Shown here: piece by piece, positions 44,324 to 54,393 of the stretch
How positions within the stretch are numbered: position 1 is the first letter of the stretch
How the letters are laid out: every line of letters starts with the position of its first letter
Origin: Paenibacillus sp. GSMTC-2017
GTDB taxonomy: Bacteria; Bacillota; Bacilli; Paenibacillales; Paenibacillaceae
NCBI RefSeq assembly: GCF_016019935.1
Contig: NZ_JAECMT010000005.1
Span: 6 to 64,005 of the forward strand
DNA: 64,000 bases
Direction of reading: 5' to 3'
Notes under the pieces: generated by a model
Told to the model about the DNA's origin: nothing
The model's input: the letters and a program-made list of their open reading frames with translations, nothing else
The model's database searches: none
Position numbers and translations under genes: made by a program

Positions 44324-45013
44324 ATGTCAACGAAATCGCAAAATAAAAAAGGCAGTTCCCGTTCTTTTGTACTGTATACAGCAATCCTTATTGTCGTTGT
44401 TGTAGGGCTGTTTGTTCTTAATCAAGCTTCAAAAAATGAAGATAGCAAAAATGAAACATTAGACAGCGCACCATCTCTAGCAGCTCAACCCGTTCTTGGC
44501 GATAAAAATGCAAAAGTTTCTATCGTAGAATTTGGCGACTACAAATGCCCTTCTTGCAAACAATGGGGAGAAACGGTATACCCGCAATTAGTAAAGGACT
44601 ATATCGATACAGGTAAAGCTACATTCTCCTATATCAACGTTTTGTTCCATGGAGATGAGTCACAGCTTGGCGCATTAGCAGGCGAAACGATGTTGAAGCT
44701 TCATCCAGATCAATTCTGGGCGTTTAACAAAAAGTTGTTTGATGCTCAGCCTACTGTAGATCACGATAGTTTGTGGCTAACCGAGGCGAAGGTGCTTGAG
44801 ACAGCAAAAGCTGTTGTGCCGACGCTTGATGAAGCGGTATTCAAACAAACATTAGCTGCTGAAGAGACACTTAAGCTTGTACAGCTTGATGATATTCTCG
44901 TTCGCCAATTCGGCGTTAATGCAACACCAACGATTATGATTAATGATATTAAAATTGCAAATCCATTTGATTATGAAGCGATCAAGGCAGCAATTGATTC
45001 AAAATTGAAATAG
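44324..45013 (+). CDS. bdbD: Thiol-disulfide oxidoreductase BdbD (DsbA-like)
   Basis: The 229-residue protein has an N-terminal membrane anchor (SFVLYTAILIVVVVGLFVL, residues 14-33), a thioredoxin fold with active-site C75-P-S-C78 (GDYKCPSCKQW), a helical insert and a cis-Pro loop (VNATPTIMI). It introduces disulfides into exported proteins and is reoxidised by BdbC. ATG 44324 follows GAGGTGAAGAAACGAA. bdbC follows 16 nt later. Confidence 0.93.
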   Translation: MSTKSQNKKGSSRSFVLYTAILIVVVVGLFVLNQASKNEDSKNETLDSAPSLAAQPVLGDKNAKVSIVEFGDYKCPSCKQWGETVYPQLVKDYIDTGKATFSYINVLFHGDESQLGALAGETMLKLHPDQFWAFNKKLFDAQPTVDHDSLWLTEAKVLETAKAVVPTLDEAVFKQTLAAEETLKLVQLDDILVRQFGVNATPTIMINDIKIANPFDYEAIKAAIDSKLK

Positions 45014-45029
45014 GGGAGGAAAGGGTAGA

Positions 45030-45437
45030 ATGATCGTTAGACATAATGCTCTATCTATTGCTTGGATAGTAGCTGTTGTTGCAACACTCGGCAGTCTCTA
45101 TTTCAGTGAAGTTCGTGGCTTTATTCCATGTGAATTGTGCTGGTACCAACGTATTCTCATGTATCCACTTAGTTTGATTCTTGGTATTGCTGCTTTTTAT
45201 GATGAACATACGATTAAAAAATACGCATTACCTCTATCTATGTTAGGTATGATCGTTTCTTCGCTACATTACATGGAACAAAAAATCCCAGGTTTTGCAG
45301 CGATCAAACCGTGTACAAAAGGTGTTCCTTGTACGACGAGTTATATTAATTGGTTCGGATTCGTTACAATTCCGTTCCTAGCTTTGATTGGATTTACTCT
45401 AATAACGATATTCCTACTCCTAGCGAAGAGAAGATAA
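45030..45437 (+). CDS. bdbC: Disulfide bond formation protein BdbC (DsbB-like)
   Basis: The 135-residue protein has four membrane helices, C34-E-L-C37 (FIPCELCWYQRILMYP) in the first loop and the second pair C95/C101 (KPCTKGVPCTTSYINWFG). It reoxidises BdbD and passes electrons to quinone. ATG 45030 follows GGGGAGGAAAGGG. The next gene, a response regulator, begins only 13 nt after the stop, so this pair may be co-expressed with the TCS-ABC module. Confidence 0.94.
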   Translation: MIVRHNALSIAWIVAVVATLGSLYFSEVRGFIPCELCWYQRILMYPLSLILGIAAFYDEHTIKKYALPLSMLGMIVSSLHYMEQKIPGFAAIKPCTKGVPCTTSYINWFGFVTIPFLALIGFTLITIFLLLAKRR

Positions 45438-45450
45438 GGAGGGCTGTCGT

Positions 45451-46155
45451 ATGTCTGGCAGCTTGCTATTAATTGAAGATGATCTCTCTATTAGTGAAAT
45501 GATAGAGAACTATTTGGTCAAGGAAGGTTATAGTGTTACAACTGTTAACGACGGTGGAGACGCCATGCGAGTATTCGCAAATCAATCGTATGATCTAGTT
45601 CTGTTAGATCTAATGCTTCCTAATGTAAACGGGCTAGATCTACTGCAAAAGTTCCGCGAACGAAGCCGAGTGCCGATTTTAATTGTATCTGCAAAAGATA
45701 ACGAGGTTGATAAAGCACTTGGTTTGCGGTTTGGTGCGGATGATTATATCGCAAAGCCGTTTTCATTGCTCGAATTAGCAGCTCGCGTGAGTGCATCTAT
45801 TCGTAGGGCTACTCAATATGCGGAAGTTAAAATGATAGAAGAACCGGAAGCTCGTCTCCTCACTGTAGGCGAGCTTCTTGTTGATCCGAATAACTTCATG
45901 GTAACGAAGCACGGTGAGGAAGTTAAGCTTACTGCTAAAGAGTTTCAAATTCTGAAACTTTTTGTAGAACATCCTACGCGGGTATATACGAAGGCACTCC
46001 TTTACCAGCTAGTATGGAATGAGCAATATTATGGTGATGAAAATGTCATTAACGTACATATGAGAAGGCTGCGAGAGAAGATTGAGGATGATCCATCCAA
46101 TCCGCGCTACATACGAACTTTATGGGGAATCGGCTATAGATTGGGGGAGCAATAG
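45451..46155 (+). CDS. OmpR-family response regulator
   Basis: The 234-residue regulator has Asp in LVLLDLMLPNVNG, Ser in ILIVSAKDNEVD, Lys in DDYIAKPFSLLEL and a winged helix ending IRTLWGIGYRLG. The ribosome site is ATAAGGAGGGC before ATG 45451. It is followed 1 nt after its stop by the kinase. It resembles regulators of bacitracin/lantibiotic resistance transporters, and the ABC genes downstream fit that role. Confidence 0.92.
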   Translation: MSGSLLLIEDDLSISEMIENYLVKEGYSVTTVNDGGDAMRVFANQSYDLVLLDLMLPNVNGLDLLQKFRERSRVPILIVSAKDNEVDKALGLRFGADDYIAKPFSLLELAARVSASIRRATQYAEVKMIEEPEARLLTVGELLVDPNNFMVTKHGEEVKLTAKEFQILKLFVEHPTRVYTKALLYQLVWNEQYYGDENVINVHMRRLREKIEDDPSNPRYIRTLWGIGYRLGEQ

Positions 46156-46156
46156 G

Positions 46157-47152
46157 TTGACCGCTCTATGGATTGCTCTTATTGTTGTGCTACTTGGGCT
46201 GTATCTCCTCGAACGTAGGAGAAGACACTTGCGTAGCACTGAACTTATTTATATCAAACAAAAGTTAGATGATATCTCCATACAACCATCATCAAGTTCG
46301 GAAAGAGTATTGCTCGTGACGGGACAGTCAGATCTGCGTGAGCTGCTTCGTTCTATTAACGACTTGCTTAGTCGTGCGCAACAATCCACTTCTGACTATG
46401 TGGATACAGAAAGAGCGATGCGGAAGATGCTATCTAACGTATCGCATGATTTGAAGACACCACTTACCGTCATATTGGGTTATGCTGAGATACTAAACAA
46501 TAGCAAAGACTTGTCTCAAGCTGAACGTGAGAGGTTATTAGGTCAAGTTCATAGGAAGACGCTTGAAGTATTAGATTTAATCAATGCTTTTTTTGATCTT
46601 GCAAAATTGGAAGCCCAGGACACGGAGCTTCCTTTTTCCGTTATAGATATAGGGGAGATTTCTCGTAATCGTATACTTGCCTACTATGACTTATTAGCTT
46701 CGCAAGAGTTCGAAGTTGATGTCGACATATCCGAAGGTCCGCTCTGGGCATATGCGAACGAAGAAGCGGTTACCCGCATCCTTGATAACTTGTTATCGAA
46801 TGCAGTTCGTTATGGTGCGTCCGGCAAGTATTTGAAACTATCGGCAAAAGAGAAGGACTCCTTCGTTCATATCGAAGTAGCAGATCGAGGCCCCGGCATT
46901 GCAGAATCTGATCAAGCGCGTGTATTCGAACGGTTGTATACACTCGAAGATTCACGAAATCGGAATATGCAGGGAAGTGGTCTTGGCCTTACGATTACGA
47001 AACGACTAGTGGAGCGGCTAGGTGGGCGAATTCATTTGCACAGTATTCCAGGTGTTTGGACTAGCTTTGCAGTTACGCTTCAGAAAGCAAAGGGAGAACA
47101 TACACAAATCGAATCAAAAAATGTCTCTCATCGATGTGAAAATGAGAAGTAA
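46157..47152 (+). CDS. Sensor histidine kinase with a single N-terminal membrane helix
   Basis: The 331-residue kinase starts at TTG 46157, set by GGGGGA upstream; longer in-frame starts lie inside the regulator gene. One membrane helix (LWIALIVVLLGLYLLE) is followed by a linker, His in NVSHDLKTPLTVILGY (near residue 97), N-box LDNLLSNAVRYG, G1 VADRGPGIAESD and G2 GSGLGLTITKRL. With no extracellular domain it probably senses through the adjacent ABC transporter, as BcrS-type kinases are thought to do. Confidence 0.9.
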   Translation: MTALWIALIVVLLGLYLLERRRRHLRSTELIYIKQKLDDISIQPSSSSERVLLVTGQSDLRELLRSINDLLSRAQQSTSDYVDTERAMRKMLSNVSHDLKTPLTVILGYAEILNNSKDLSQAERERLLGQVHRKTLEVLDLINAFFDLAKLEAQDTELPFSVIDIGEISRNRILAYYDLLASQEFEVDVDISEGPLWAYANEEAVTRILDNLLSNAVRYGASGKYLKLSAKEKDSFVHIEVADRGPGIAESDQARVFERLYTLEDSRNRNMQGSGLGLTITKRLVERLGGRIHLHSIPGVWTSFAVTLQKAKGEHTQIESKNVSHRCENEK

Positions 47153-47233
47153 GAATTAAGTAAGAAATGAGAAATAAAAAAGTGAGAGGCCCGCGTTATG
47201 ATGAGTACAGAACGAAATAAGCGGGGAGAGAAA

Positions 47234-48169
47234 ATGATGACAGAAATTATTCGAACGAGACTGCTATCGAAGAACTATGGCTTAACAGAAGTCGTCTCGA
47301 ATGTAAACATGAAGCTTGGTCGTGGTGAAATTTACGGCTTTTTAGGTCCAAATGGTGCGGGTAAATCAACACTAATGAAGATGCTTTTAAATTTGGTAAA
47401 ACCATCGGGCGGTGAAATTGAACTATTCGGTGAACGTCTCCTTCCAGGCTCTATTGAGCCGCTTAAACGAATTGGACATATGATCGAAACACCCGTATTT
47501 TACGAGAAATTGACTGCCGAACAAAATTTAGACCTGCATTGCGAGTACATGGGACATTACGATCCAAAAGCGATCCGTGAAGCATTAGAGAGAGTGCAGC
47601 TAATAGGTATTGAAAAAAAGCCGGTTAAACAATTTTCGTTAGGTATGAGACAAAGATTAGGTATTGCAAGAGCGATATGTACAAAGCCAGAGCTGTTAAT
47701 TTTGGACGAACCCATTAATGGACTAGATCCGTCCGGCATACAGGAAATGCGCCAATTATTCCGCTCTTTACGTGATGAATATGGGATGACGCTGCTCATC
47801 TCCAGCCATCTTATTGCTGAAATTGAACAAGTAGCTGATACGATAGGTGTCATTGATCGCGGTAGATTGATTAAAGAAGTTTCAATGGAGAGCATTCGGA
47901 ACTCCAAAACGGAATACGTTGAAATTGTGACTTCGAATGTTAAGCTGGCTGCATATGTGTTAGAAGATAAGCTCGGTGCGAAAAACTTTAAGCTGATAGG
48001 CGACCGTCTAATACGCATTTATGATACAGCGCTCACGCCGGAGCAATTGTCTAAAGGGCTTATTATAAATGATGTTCCTGTTGAATCTATTAATCGTCGT
48101 CATCACTCACTTGAGGAATATTTCTTCGAAATTACACGTGGAGGTGAAAGTCATGCTTCATCTTATTAA
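47234..48169 (+). CDS. ABC transporter ATPase, BcrA type
   Basis: The ~311-residue ATPase has Walker A GPNGAGKSTLMKMLL, signature FSLGMRQRLGIARAI and Walker B LLILDEPINGLDPSGI. The EPINGLDP form is typical of bacitracin and lantibiotic immunity exporters. ATG 47234 or 47237 follows GCGGGGAGAG; the in-frame ATG 47198 is less likely. It overlaps the permease gene by 17 nt. Confidence 0.9.
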   Translation: MMTEIIRTRLLSKNYGLTEVVSNVNMKLGRGEIYGFLGPNGAGKSTLMKMLLNLVKPSGGEIELFGERLLPGSIEPLKRIGHMIETPVFYEKLTAEQNLDLHCEYMGHYDPKAIREALERVQLIGIEKKPVKQFSLGMRQRLGIARAICTKPELLILDEPINGLDPSGIQEMRQLFRSLRDEYGMTLLISSHLIAEIEQVADTIGVIDRGRLIKEVSMESIRNSKTEYVEIVTSNVKLAAYVLEDKLGAKNFKLIGDRLIRIYDTALTPEQLSKGLIINDVPVESINRRHHSLEEYFFEITRGGESHASSY

Positions 48170-48848
48170 GCTTGAGTTCAAAAAGTGGTCTAAGAGAAGT
48201 TTCGTGGGAGGGGCTTTTATGGCCCACGGTATTATGGCTGCTTTCCTCCTTTTAATTTACTTTACCGAAGGTGGAATGGTTGAAGAACAAATATTTGTTG
48301 ATCACTCAGACATGCTAAGTGTAATTGATACTATCGTGCGTGCTACCTTTATTATTTATTCCTCCGCGATCCTTTCAAGACTTATTATTAGCGAGTTTCG
48401 TGATAAAACAATGGCATTATTGTTCACTTATCCGATCAGCCGCACGAAGCTAATTTCCGCTAAGCTAACTATGGTTTTCGTTTGGACATTACTTAATGTT
48501 ATTATTGCAAACGTGCTGTTATCAACAATGTTTATCGTTATTGACTCTCAGCTAAATTATATTCCAGGAGATTTAACGAGCAAGGTTCTTTATGAACATG
48601 CCATATTAGCTTTAATGAACGCGGTAGCTGCAGCAGGTATGAGCTTATTGCCTCTTATAGTAGGTATGCGTAAAAAATCTGTACCAGCTACTATTATGTC
48701 GTCTATCTTTATTGTTGCTATTGTATGCTCGAACAATGGAGGTTTTACGTTAAGCTCTATTATTGCAATTCCACTTTCGTTGGCAGCAGCTGGTTTGATT
48801 TTAACTTATTTATCATTCCGAAAAATTGACTATGTAGATGTCTCATAA
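48153..48848 (+). CDS. ABC-2 permease, BcrB/lantibiotic-immunity type
   Basis: The 231-residue protein has six membrane helices, starting LIKLEFKKWSKRSFVGG (amphipathic N-terminal helix) and including FRDKTMALLFTYPISRTKL, typical of this permease group. ATG 48153 follows GGAGGTGAAAG. It pairs with the upstream ATPase to form an exporter controlled by the TCS before it. A terminator follows at 48874. Confidence 0.88.
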   Translation: MLHLIKLEFKKWSKRSFVGGAFMAHGIMAAFLLLIYFTEGGMVEEQIFVDHSDMLSVIDTIVRATFIIYSSAILSRLIISEFRDKTMALLFTYPISRTKLISAKLTMVFVWTLLNVIIANVLLSTMFIVIDSQLNYIPGDLTSKVLYEHAILALMNAVAAAGMSLLPLIVGMRKKSVPATIMSSIFIVAIVCSNNGGFTLSSIIAIPLSLAAAGLILTYLSFRKIDYVDVS

Positions 48849-48873
48849 ATTATTTGCTGGTTAAGTGAAATGC

Positions 48874-48912
48874 AAAGAGCTTCAATCCAACTGGATTGAA
48901 GCTCTTTCTTTG
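48874..48912. terminator. Bidirectional terminator
   Basis: AAAGAGCTTCAATCC and GGATTGAAGCTCTTT form a perfect 15-bp stem with a 4-nt loop. It lies between the convergent Bcr-type and Bce-type operons. Confidence 0.88.
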
Positions 48913-48925
48913 CCGCATAAGACCA

Positions 48926-50872
48926 TTAAAGAGAAGCTTTAATTACCTTTTTGTAATAATAGACTGAAAGTATACCGAAAACAGAATACAATGCCGTGTA
49001 TAGTACCATAACGATAATCATCGGCGCATACAAATCTGTTCCGAATAAAAACCAGCCTGATTGAACGGCAAAGTAACTATGCAGCAAACCAACGATTAAC
49101 GGAATTCCGAAATTAAACAACTGCTTCATTCCAATACCTTTTAATAAATCTCCTTGTGTGAAGCCTAACTTCCTGAGAACGGTATAGCTGGACTTCTCTT
49201 CTTCACTTTCATCTACTTGTTTAAAATATAAAATACAACCGGATGTAATGAGGAAAGTTAATCCGAGGAAAGCAACGATAAACATAATGCCTCCCATATT
49301 AAGCTTCTGATAGTCGCGCATCGCCATTTGAGAATCATAGGCTTTGATAGAGCCAAAGCCTATTTCATTAAATATCGCATTTGCTTTCTCCACATTGGCT
49401 TTATCCTTCATACTAATGCCAACATAAATAGCAGATTTTTTTTGGATAGCTGGATTCAAATCTTGCTTCAAAGAATGAAACACCGTGTCGTCTACAATCG
49501 CAACGGGCAGACCACCGCTTGTGAAAAACCCTGAAATGGGTGATTTTCGATCTGTCTCTTTATAGGATTGTGGGATAACGATACTATTGCCCTTTAGTTC
49601 GATTGGGCCAGCATCTTTTAATGACATAAATTTTTGCAACACGCCACTCGACTTTGTAAGCAATGTTTCATCAGCCGATAAATGTAAATCACTAAATGCT
49701 GTTTCACTAATGACAGCCGAGGTTACAATATTCGGATCAAATTTTACTTCCTCTAGTTTTGTTTTCATAACGTTTTTAATGTTGATGTCAGCCTGTATAA
49801 CTTCAATTGTTTTTTCAGTAAAAGCCAAGTTGTTTTCTGTCAATACCGCTTTGAATTTGTTTGCATCTTGAATGTTTGTAATCGAGAAATCATCGGGGAC
49901 ATAACGTTTCGCTGATGCTTCTGCTGAATAGTAAGAAATATAACTTAACGATAACAAACCAAGAGCTAGCGCCGATACCGTTGTAATAATCGTTAATAAT
50001 ACTGCATTTGACTTCATTCGAAACATGATGGAAGATAGCGACATTACATCGTTAATCGATACATGACCATTCTTTTTCTTCCGAATGAGATTGAATATAA
50101 AGCTGACAGACCCTTTATAAAACAAATACGTACCGACAATAACAGATGCCAATATCGCTATCATCGCAATGAATAGTTCATTCATCGATACGAAGTCCCC
50201 GCCAAACAGCTTAGTGGAAACATAATAGCCGAAAGCGATTAATGTCATACCTAATACGCCGATGACCATTTCGAAGATGGACATTTTCTTTACTCTTTCT
50301 TCTGCTACTGAAGTGACTTTGAATAGGGATAATATCGTTTGTCTTTTAATAAACCTATAATTCATTAGCATGATAAAGAGATAGATAATAGAAAATACAA
50401 TAAGTGTTTGGAATAAAGCGTTCGTTGAAAAGTGAAGTTCGGCAATACTATCGACACCAATTACTTTTAATAACATCATCATCAGTAATTTGGAAGCGGA
50501 AAAACCTGCAAATATGCCGATTGCTAATGATCCGAAATAAAGAATAAAGTTCTCTGCGGTTAAAATACGAAATATTTTGTGTTTGGTCATTCCAATGAGC
50601 TGGAATAAGCCAATTTCTTTGCTGCGCCGTTTAATAAAGATGGTATTGGCATAGAGCAGAAAGATTGAAACGATAGCAACGAGTATGACAGAGGCTGCCT
50701 TGAAGGAAGCTCCCCCTTTAACAGAACCTTTTGCTTCATCCATTGCAGGGTCAAATTGCAGGGTGACAAAAGCAAAATATAGTGCAGCGCTGAAAATTAA
50801 AGCAAATATGTAAAGAGAATAGTTTTTCAGATTTTTTCGTAAGTTGCGGAACATGAGTTCATTAATGCTCAT
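48926..50872 (-). CDS. bceB: BceB-type ABC transporter permease
   Basis: The 648-residue FtsX-like permease has ten membrane helices and a large extracellular loop between helices 7 and 8 (about residues 315-520). Recognisable text includes [16 protein letters not shown] at the start and [20 protein letters not shown]. With BceA it removes cell-wall-targeting peptide antibiotics from their lipid targets and signals to BceS. Its start overlaps the bceA end by 11 nt. The antibiotic specificity cannot be read from sequence. Confidence 0.93.
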   Translation of the reverse strand: MSINELMFRNLRKNLKNYSLYIFALIFSAALYFAFVTLQFDPAMDEAKGSVKGGASFKAASVILVAIVSIFLLYANTIFIKRRSKEIGLFQLIGMTKHKIFRILTAENFILYFGSLAIGIFAGFSASKLLMMMLLKVIGVDSIAELHFSTNALFQTLIVFSIIYLFIMLMNYRFIKRQTILSLFKVTSVAEERVKKMSIFEMVIGVLGMTLIAFGYYVSTKLFGGDFVSMNELFIAMIAILASVIVGTYLFYKGSVSFIFNLIRKKKNGHVSINDVMSLSSIMFRMKSNAVLLTIITTVSALALGLLSLSYISYYSAEASAKRYVPDDFSITNIQDANKFKAVLTENNLAFTEKTIEVIQADINIKNVMKTKLEEVKFDPNIVTSAVISETAFSDLHLSADETLLTKSSGVLQKFMSLKDAGPIELKGNSIVIPQSYKETDRKSPISGFFTSGGLPVAIVDDTVFHSLKQDLNPAIQKKSAIYVGISMKDKANVEKANAIFNEIGFGSIKAYDSQMAMRDYQKLNMGGIMFIVAFLGLTFLITSGCILYFKQVDESEEEKSSYTVLRKLGFTQGDLLKGIGMKQLFNFGIPLIVGLLHSYFAVQSGWFLFGTDLYAPMIIVMVLYTALYSVFGILSVYYYKKVIKASL

Positions 50873-51623
50873 TTTGCACCCCGCTAAGCACGCTCTGTGT
50901 TTTCATGATGTCGTTAAAAAACGATTGTCTTTTTTCATTTCCTTTATGAAGCTGTGTGAAGATTTGACCGTCTTTTATAAAAATAACTCTACTGCAAAAG
51001 CTTGCTGCAACGGGATCATGCGTGACCATAACAATCGTAGACTTTAGCTTTTGATTAAGATCGCTTAGCTTGTTCAATAAGTCCGAAGCAGATTTAGAAT
51101 CAAGTGCACCTGTTGGCTCATCGGCGAAAATAATGCTCGGCTCATGGATAAAAGCTCGTGCTGCGGAAGTACGTTGTTTTTGCCCGCCGGATATTTCGTT
51201 CGGATATTTATCTCTTAGTTCATAGATGCCGAGGTCGTTTGCAAGCGTTTGGAAGCGAAGCTCTGCTTCCTTCTTTGGCGTCTTTGTAATCGATAAGGGA
51301 AGAAGAATATTTTCCTTCACCGTCAATGTGTCGAGCAGGTTATAGTCTTGAAAAACAAATCCCAAATGACTTTTCCGAAATTCAGCCAGTTGCTTTTCTT
51401 TCAGTCGGGAAATTTCTTTCCCTTCAATCGTAATGGTTCCGCTGCTAATATGATCGATTGATGATAGGACATTAAGCAAGGTCGTTTTCCCTGAACCTGA
51501 AGATCCCATAATACTGACGAATTCGCCCTTTTCAATTGAAATGTCCAACCCTTTTAACACTTCATGTTTGTTGAATTTGTTTCCATACGTTTTGTGAATT
51601 TTATTGGCTTCAAGAATGACCAT
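50862..51623 (-). CDS. bceA: BceA-type ABC transporter ATPase
   Basis: The 254-residue ATPase has Walker [16 protein letters not shown], signature [15 protein letters not shown] and Walker [16 protein letters not shown], of the MacB/BceA type. ATG 51623 follows AAAGGGAGCG; the longer frame to 51698 would read through the promoter. A BceR box lies at 51711-51728. It is transcribed with bceB. Confidence 0.93.
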   Translation of the reverse strand: MVILEANKIHKTYGNKFNKHEVLKGLDISIEKGEFVSIMGSSGSGKTTLLNVLSSIDHISSGTITIEGKEISRLKEKQLAEFRKSHLGFVFQDYNLLDTLTVKENILLPLSITKTPKKEAELRFQTLANDLGIYELRDKYPNEISGGQKQRTSAARAFIHEPSIIFADEPTGALDSKSASDLLNKLSDLNQKLKSTIVMVTHDPVAASFCSRVIFIKDGQIFTQLHKGNEKRQSFFNDIMKTQSVLSGVQNEH

Positions 51624-51710
51624 ATCGACACGCTCCCTTTTTTCGTTAGCTTCATTATAAAAGGGTTTACTTCGCTTATCCTGCGATTGACCGAACAAAA
51701 TATAAAAGCA

Positions 51711-51728
51711 TGTGACATTATTGTCACA
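51711..51728. promoter_or_regulatory. BceR binding site upstream of bceAB
   Basis: TGTGACA-TTAT-TGTCACA is a perfect inverted repeat with 4-nt spacer. It agrees with the known BceR-type motif (TnACA-N4-TGTnA). It lies 88 nt before the bceA start and overlaps the last codons of bceS, as expected if bceAB has its own inducible promoter. Confidence 0.8.
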
Positions 51729-52728
51729 CGCTTGTTATTCGAACAAATTCATTTTTCTGTGGAAAGACGAGTGTAACCGCCGTGCCTACACCGAGCGCTG
51801 ATTCAACATGGATATTGATGGACAGTGACTCCGCTGCTTTTTTGGCTAAATATAATCCCATTCCCGTAGCTGCGGTATCTCGATGCATCGTAGTAGATGT
51901 GAAGCCTTTATCGAATATACGCGGCAAATCTCTAGCGTCTATGCCTCGACCGCAATCCTGTACTTTAAGATTGATCCCACCATCTTGTTCATAACTGGTT
52001 ATCGTAATATCCGACGATTCACTATATTTCACAGCGTTCGTTAGCAGTTGCCTAATAATAAAAGCAACCCACTTGGCATCACTAATAACAGCAGTTGATT
52101 CTAACTGAATATCAAAGCCGAGTCCTTTCTGAATACACCACGATTGCAACGTTTTTATTTCACTAAAAATGACTGCTTCCAAATCTGTTTGCTCAATAAA
52201 CAAATCATTTTCGATATAGGGGATACGCCTTTGGTGAAGCTGTTGATCAAGTAGAAGATGAATACGCAGCCATTCAAAGGTTAGATTAGCTTTTATCGTC
52301 TCATTATCCAGACGATCAATCATTAATCGCATCGCTGTTAAAGGTGTTTTCACTTCATGTATCCATGAAAGCAAATCATCCTTTTCCTGCTCCAGTATCA
52401 TCCTATTTTGTGAAGAAGTCTGCTTTAATAATTGAACTTGTTCCGTAATATAAGTTTCTATCATTTGTTCAAATGGACGATCTGGCATACTCATTCTCGA
52501 TACATCAAGGTTGTCAGCGTGTTCTTCTAAACTTTTGTAAAACTTCGTCTCTTTATCGTAGCGAATAACTAAAAAAACAACGAACACGATTATCGATAAA
52601 AAGAAAACATACAGCATGGAAGCAAGAGGAATCGCCGAATCTACAAAGGAAACAAAAAGAACGAGCAGCTGAATGAATATAAATAAAAGAATCCAGCTCC
52701 GTCTTTCGATGATATATTTTTTAATCAT
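51724..52728 (-). CDS. bceS: BceS-type intramembrane-sensing histidine kinase
   Basis: The 334-residue kinase has two membrane helices close together (about 12-30 and 35-55) with almost no extracellular loop, as in BceS kinases, which sense through the BceAB transporter. His124 lies in [12 protein letters not shown], and the ATPase domain has TNAVKYSES and [11 protein letters not shown]. It overlaps bceR by 8 nt. Gene order bceR-bceS-bceA-bceB on the minus strand is standard. Confidence 0.93.
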   Translation of the reverse strand: MIKKYIIERRSWILLFIFIQLLVLFVSFVDSAIPLASMLYVFFLSIIVFVVFLVIRYDKETKFYKSLEEHADNLDVSRMSMPDRPFEQMIETYITEQVQLLKQTSSQNRMILEQEKDDLLSWIHEVKTPLTAMRLMIDRLDNETIKANLTFEWLRIHLLLDQQLHQRRIPYIENDLFIEQTDLEAVIFSEIKTLQSWCIQKGLGFDIQLESTAVISDAKWVAFIIRQLLTNAVKYSESSDITITSYEQDGGINLKVQDCGRGIDARDLPRIFDKGFTSTTMHRDTAATGMGLYLAKKAAESLSINIHVESALGVGTAVTLVFPQKNEFVRITSV

Positions 52729-53407
52729 GTTTATTTGACTCTTCCATAGCCATGTAACCTTGTCCTACTTTCGTTTCAATGTATACGCCTAAGTCAAGTT
52801 CATCGAGCCTTTTTCGCAGACGGTTCACATTGACTGTAAGTGTATTGTCGCTTATAAAACGTTTGTCATCCCATAGGTTGTTAATGATTTCATCACGGCT
52901 TACAATTTTGTTTTTTTTATCAATGAGCAGCTTTAATATATAAATTTCATTTCTCGTAAGCTCAATTGACCCAATGGCATTTGTTACGATGTTTCTCTCA
53001 TAATCGATTGCAGCTCCACACCACGTTTTTAGCTCGCCTTTGTCCGAATTGTAATTGTATACACGGCGAAGAATAGCTTGTACCTTCGCTATTAATACGT
53101 CGAAATGAAAAGGCTTCTGAATAAAATCATCAGCACCAAGCTGCATAGACATAACGATGTCTGTTGGATGATCGCGTGAAGATAGAAACAGGATAGGAAT
53201 ATTGGAATGTGCTCGAATGAGTCTACACCAATGAAACCCGTCGAATTTGGGCAATTGAATATCTATAATGACGAGGTCAGGTTTAACCGTATTGAATTCT
53301 TGAATGACGTTTGTAAAGTCGTGAATTCCGTAAACATCGTAGGACCAAAGCGATAAACGATCTTTGATCTCATTAAATAAGGTTGTGTCATCTTCTATTA
53401 ATAACAA
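52721..53407 (-). CDS. bceR: BceR-type response regulator
   Basis: The protein has at least 228 residues, with Asp in LVIIDIQLPKFDGFHWCRLI and SSRDHPTDIVMSMQLGADDF with KPFHFDVL, closely matching Bacillus BceR. The winged helix contains DNTLTVNVNRLRKRL. The annotated TTG 53407 has no good ribosome site. Three codons upstream, in frame, CTG TTT AAG would give MFKLLLIEDD, the usual BceR N-terminus. A rare CTG start at 53416 is therefore possible. It activates bceAB through the box at 51711. Confidence 0.92.
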   Translation of the reverse strand: MLLIEDDTTLFNEIKDRLSLWSYDVYGIHDFTNVIQEFNTVKPDLVIIDIQLPKFDGFHWCRLIRAHSNIPILFLSSRDHPTDIVMSMQLGADDFIQKPFHFDVLIAKVQAILRRVYNYNSDKGELKTWCGAAIDYERNIVTNAIGSIELTRNEIYILKLLIDKKNKIVSRDEIINNLWDDKRFISDNTLTVNVNRLRKRLDELDLGVYIETKVGQGYMAMEESNKHD

Positions 53408-53562
53408 CTTAAACAGAACTATTCACCACACATCTTTTACACCTATTGTATAGAAAATTAATCTAGTAATCTAGGGAATAGTTGAGTGCTAATATCAATA
53501 ATAAAAGAGCAAGATACTGTAGTTGTTTCCAATGAAAAGGGGAACGAATTTACAAAGCGATC

Positions 53563-54342
53563 TTGATCGGTGAAGCTTCCATTATTATTGAAGTTAGTGA
53601 TGCAAAAGATGCAGGGCTCCGAATCGAAATTATCGGAGGAGACGTTAAAGCACCATATGGGGACGACATTTATGCGGCTGTAGAAGAGTATGTGAAGGAT
53701 TGGTTCGATTTACATAGAGACTTGTCACCTTTTTATGAGCTAGCTGGTGGTGACCCATTGCTGAATGAACCGGTTAATCAATTTTATGGATTGCGGGTAA
53801 TGGGCATTTCTGACCTGTTTGAGGCGATGTGTTGGGGAATTATTGGTCAGCAAATCAATCTCGCATTTGCTTATACGCTCAAGCGAAGATTTGTAGAGAC
53901 ATATGGGCGAGCGGTTGAAGCTAATGGTGAAGTATATTGGTTGTTTCCTAAACCGGAAACTATCGCTGCGCTGACTGTAATAGATTTGGAGCCGCTCCGC
54001 ATGACTGTAAAGAAAAGCGAATATCTTATTGAAACGGCGAAACATATCGTCTCAGGAAAATTGACCAAGGAGATTTTGTTGCAAGGTGACAGCTTGGAAA
54101 CGGCAGAGAAACAGCTTGTGAGCATACGCGGAATTGGACCATGGACTGCTCATTATGTCATTATGCGTTGCTTACGTTTTCCAACGGCTTTCCCTATCGA
54201 CGATGTAGGTTTGCATAATGCAATTAAACATGTCCTTGGAATGGATAGAAAGCCGACGAAGAAGGAATTGCTTGAGCTAAGTTATGGCTGGAGCGGCTGG
54301 GAGTCATACGCTACCTTTTATTTGTGGAGATTACTGTATTAA
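53563..54342 (+). CDS. alkA: DNA-3-methyladenine glycosylase II, N-terminus uncertain
   Basis: The protein has 259 residues from TTG 53563. The HhH-GPD fold is complete: LFEAMCWGIIGQQINLAFAY, helix-hairpin-helix VSIRGIGPWTAHYVIMRCL and the catalytic Asp in FPIDDVGLH. It excises alkylated purines. Bacillus AlkA is about 300 residues, and here ~40 residues of the N-terminal beta domain are missing. A TGA at 53533 closes the frame upstream. The best ribosome site (AAAAGGGG) would suit an ATT codon at 53548, so the gene either uses a rare start or is 5'-truncated. Catalytic parts look intact. Confidence 0.85.
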   Translation: MIGEASIIIEVSDAKDAGLRIEIIGGDVKAPYGDDIYAAVEEYVKDWFDLHRDLSPFYELAGGDPLLNEPVNQFYGLRVMGISDLFEAMCWGIIGQQINLAFAYTLKRRFVETYGRAVEANGEVYWLFPKPETIAALTVIDLEPLRMTVKKSEYLIETAKHIVSGKLTKEILLQGDSLETAEKQLVSIRGIGPWTAHYVIMRCLRFPTAFPIDDVGLHNAIKHVLGMDRKPTKKELLELSYGWSGWESYATFYLWRLLY

Positions 54343-54393
54343 CAGACTGCCGTACTAATAAACAATAGTAGTAGGACAAGGAGAGATTAATGG

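Noticed and set aside
47557..48018. 153-codon minus-strand frame opposite the Bcr-type ATPase
   Set aside because: It is a shadow of the ATPase reading frame and has no start signals.
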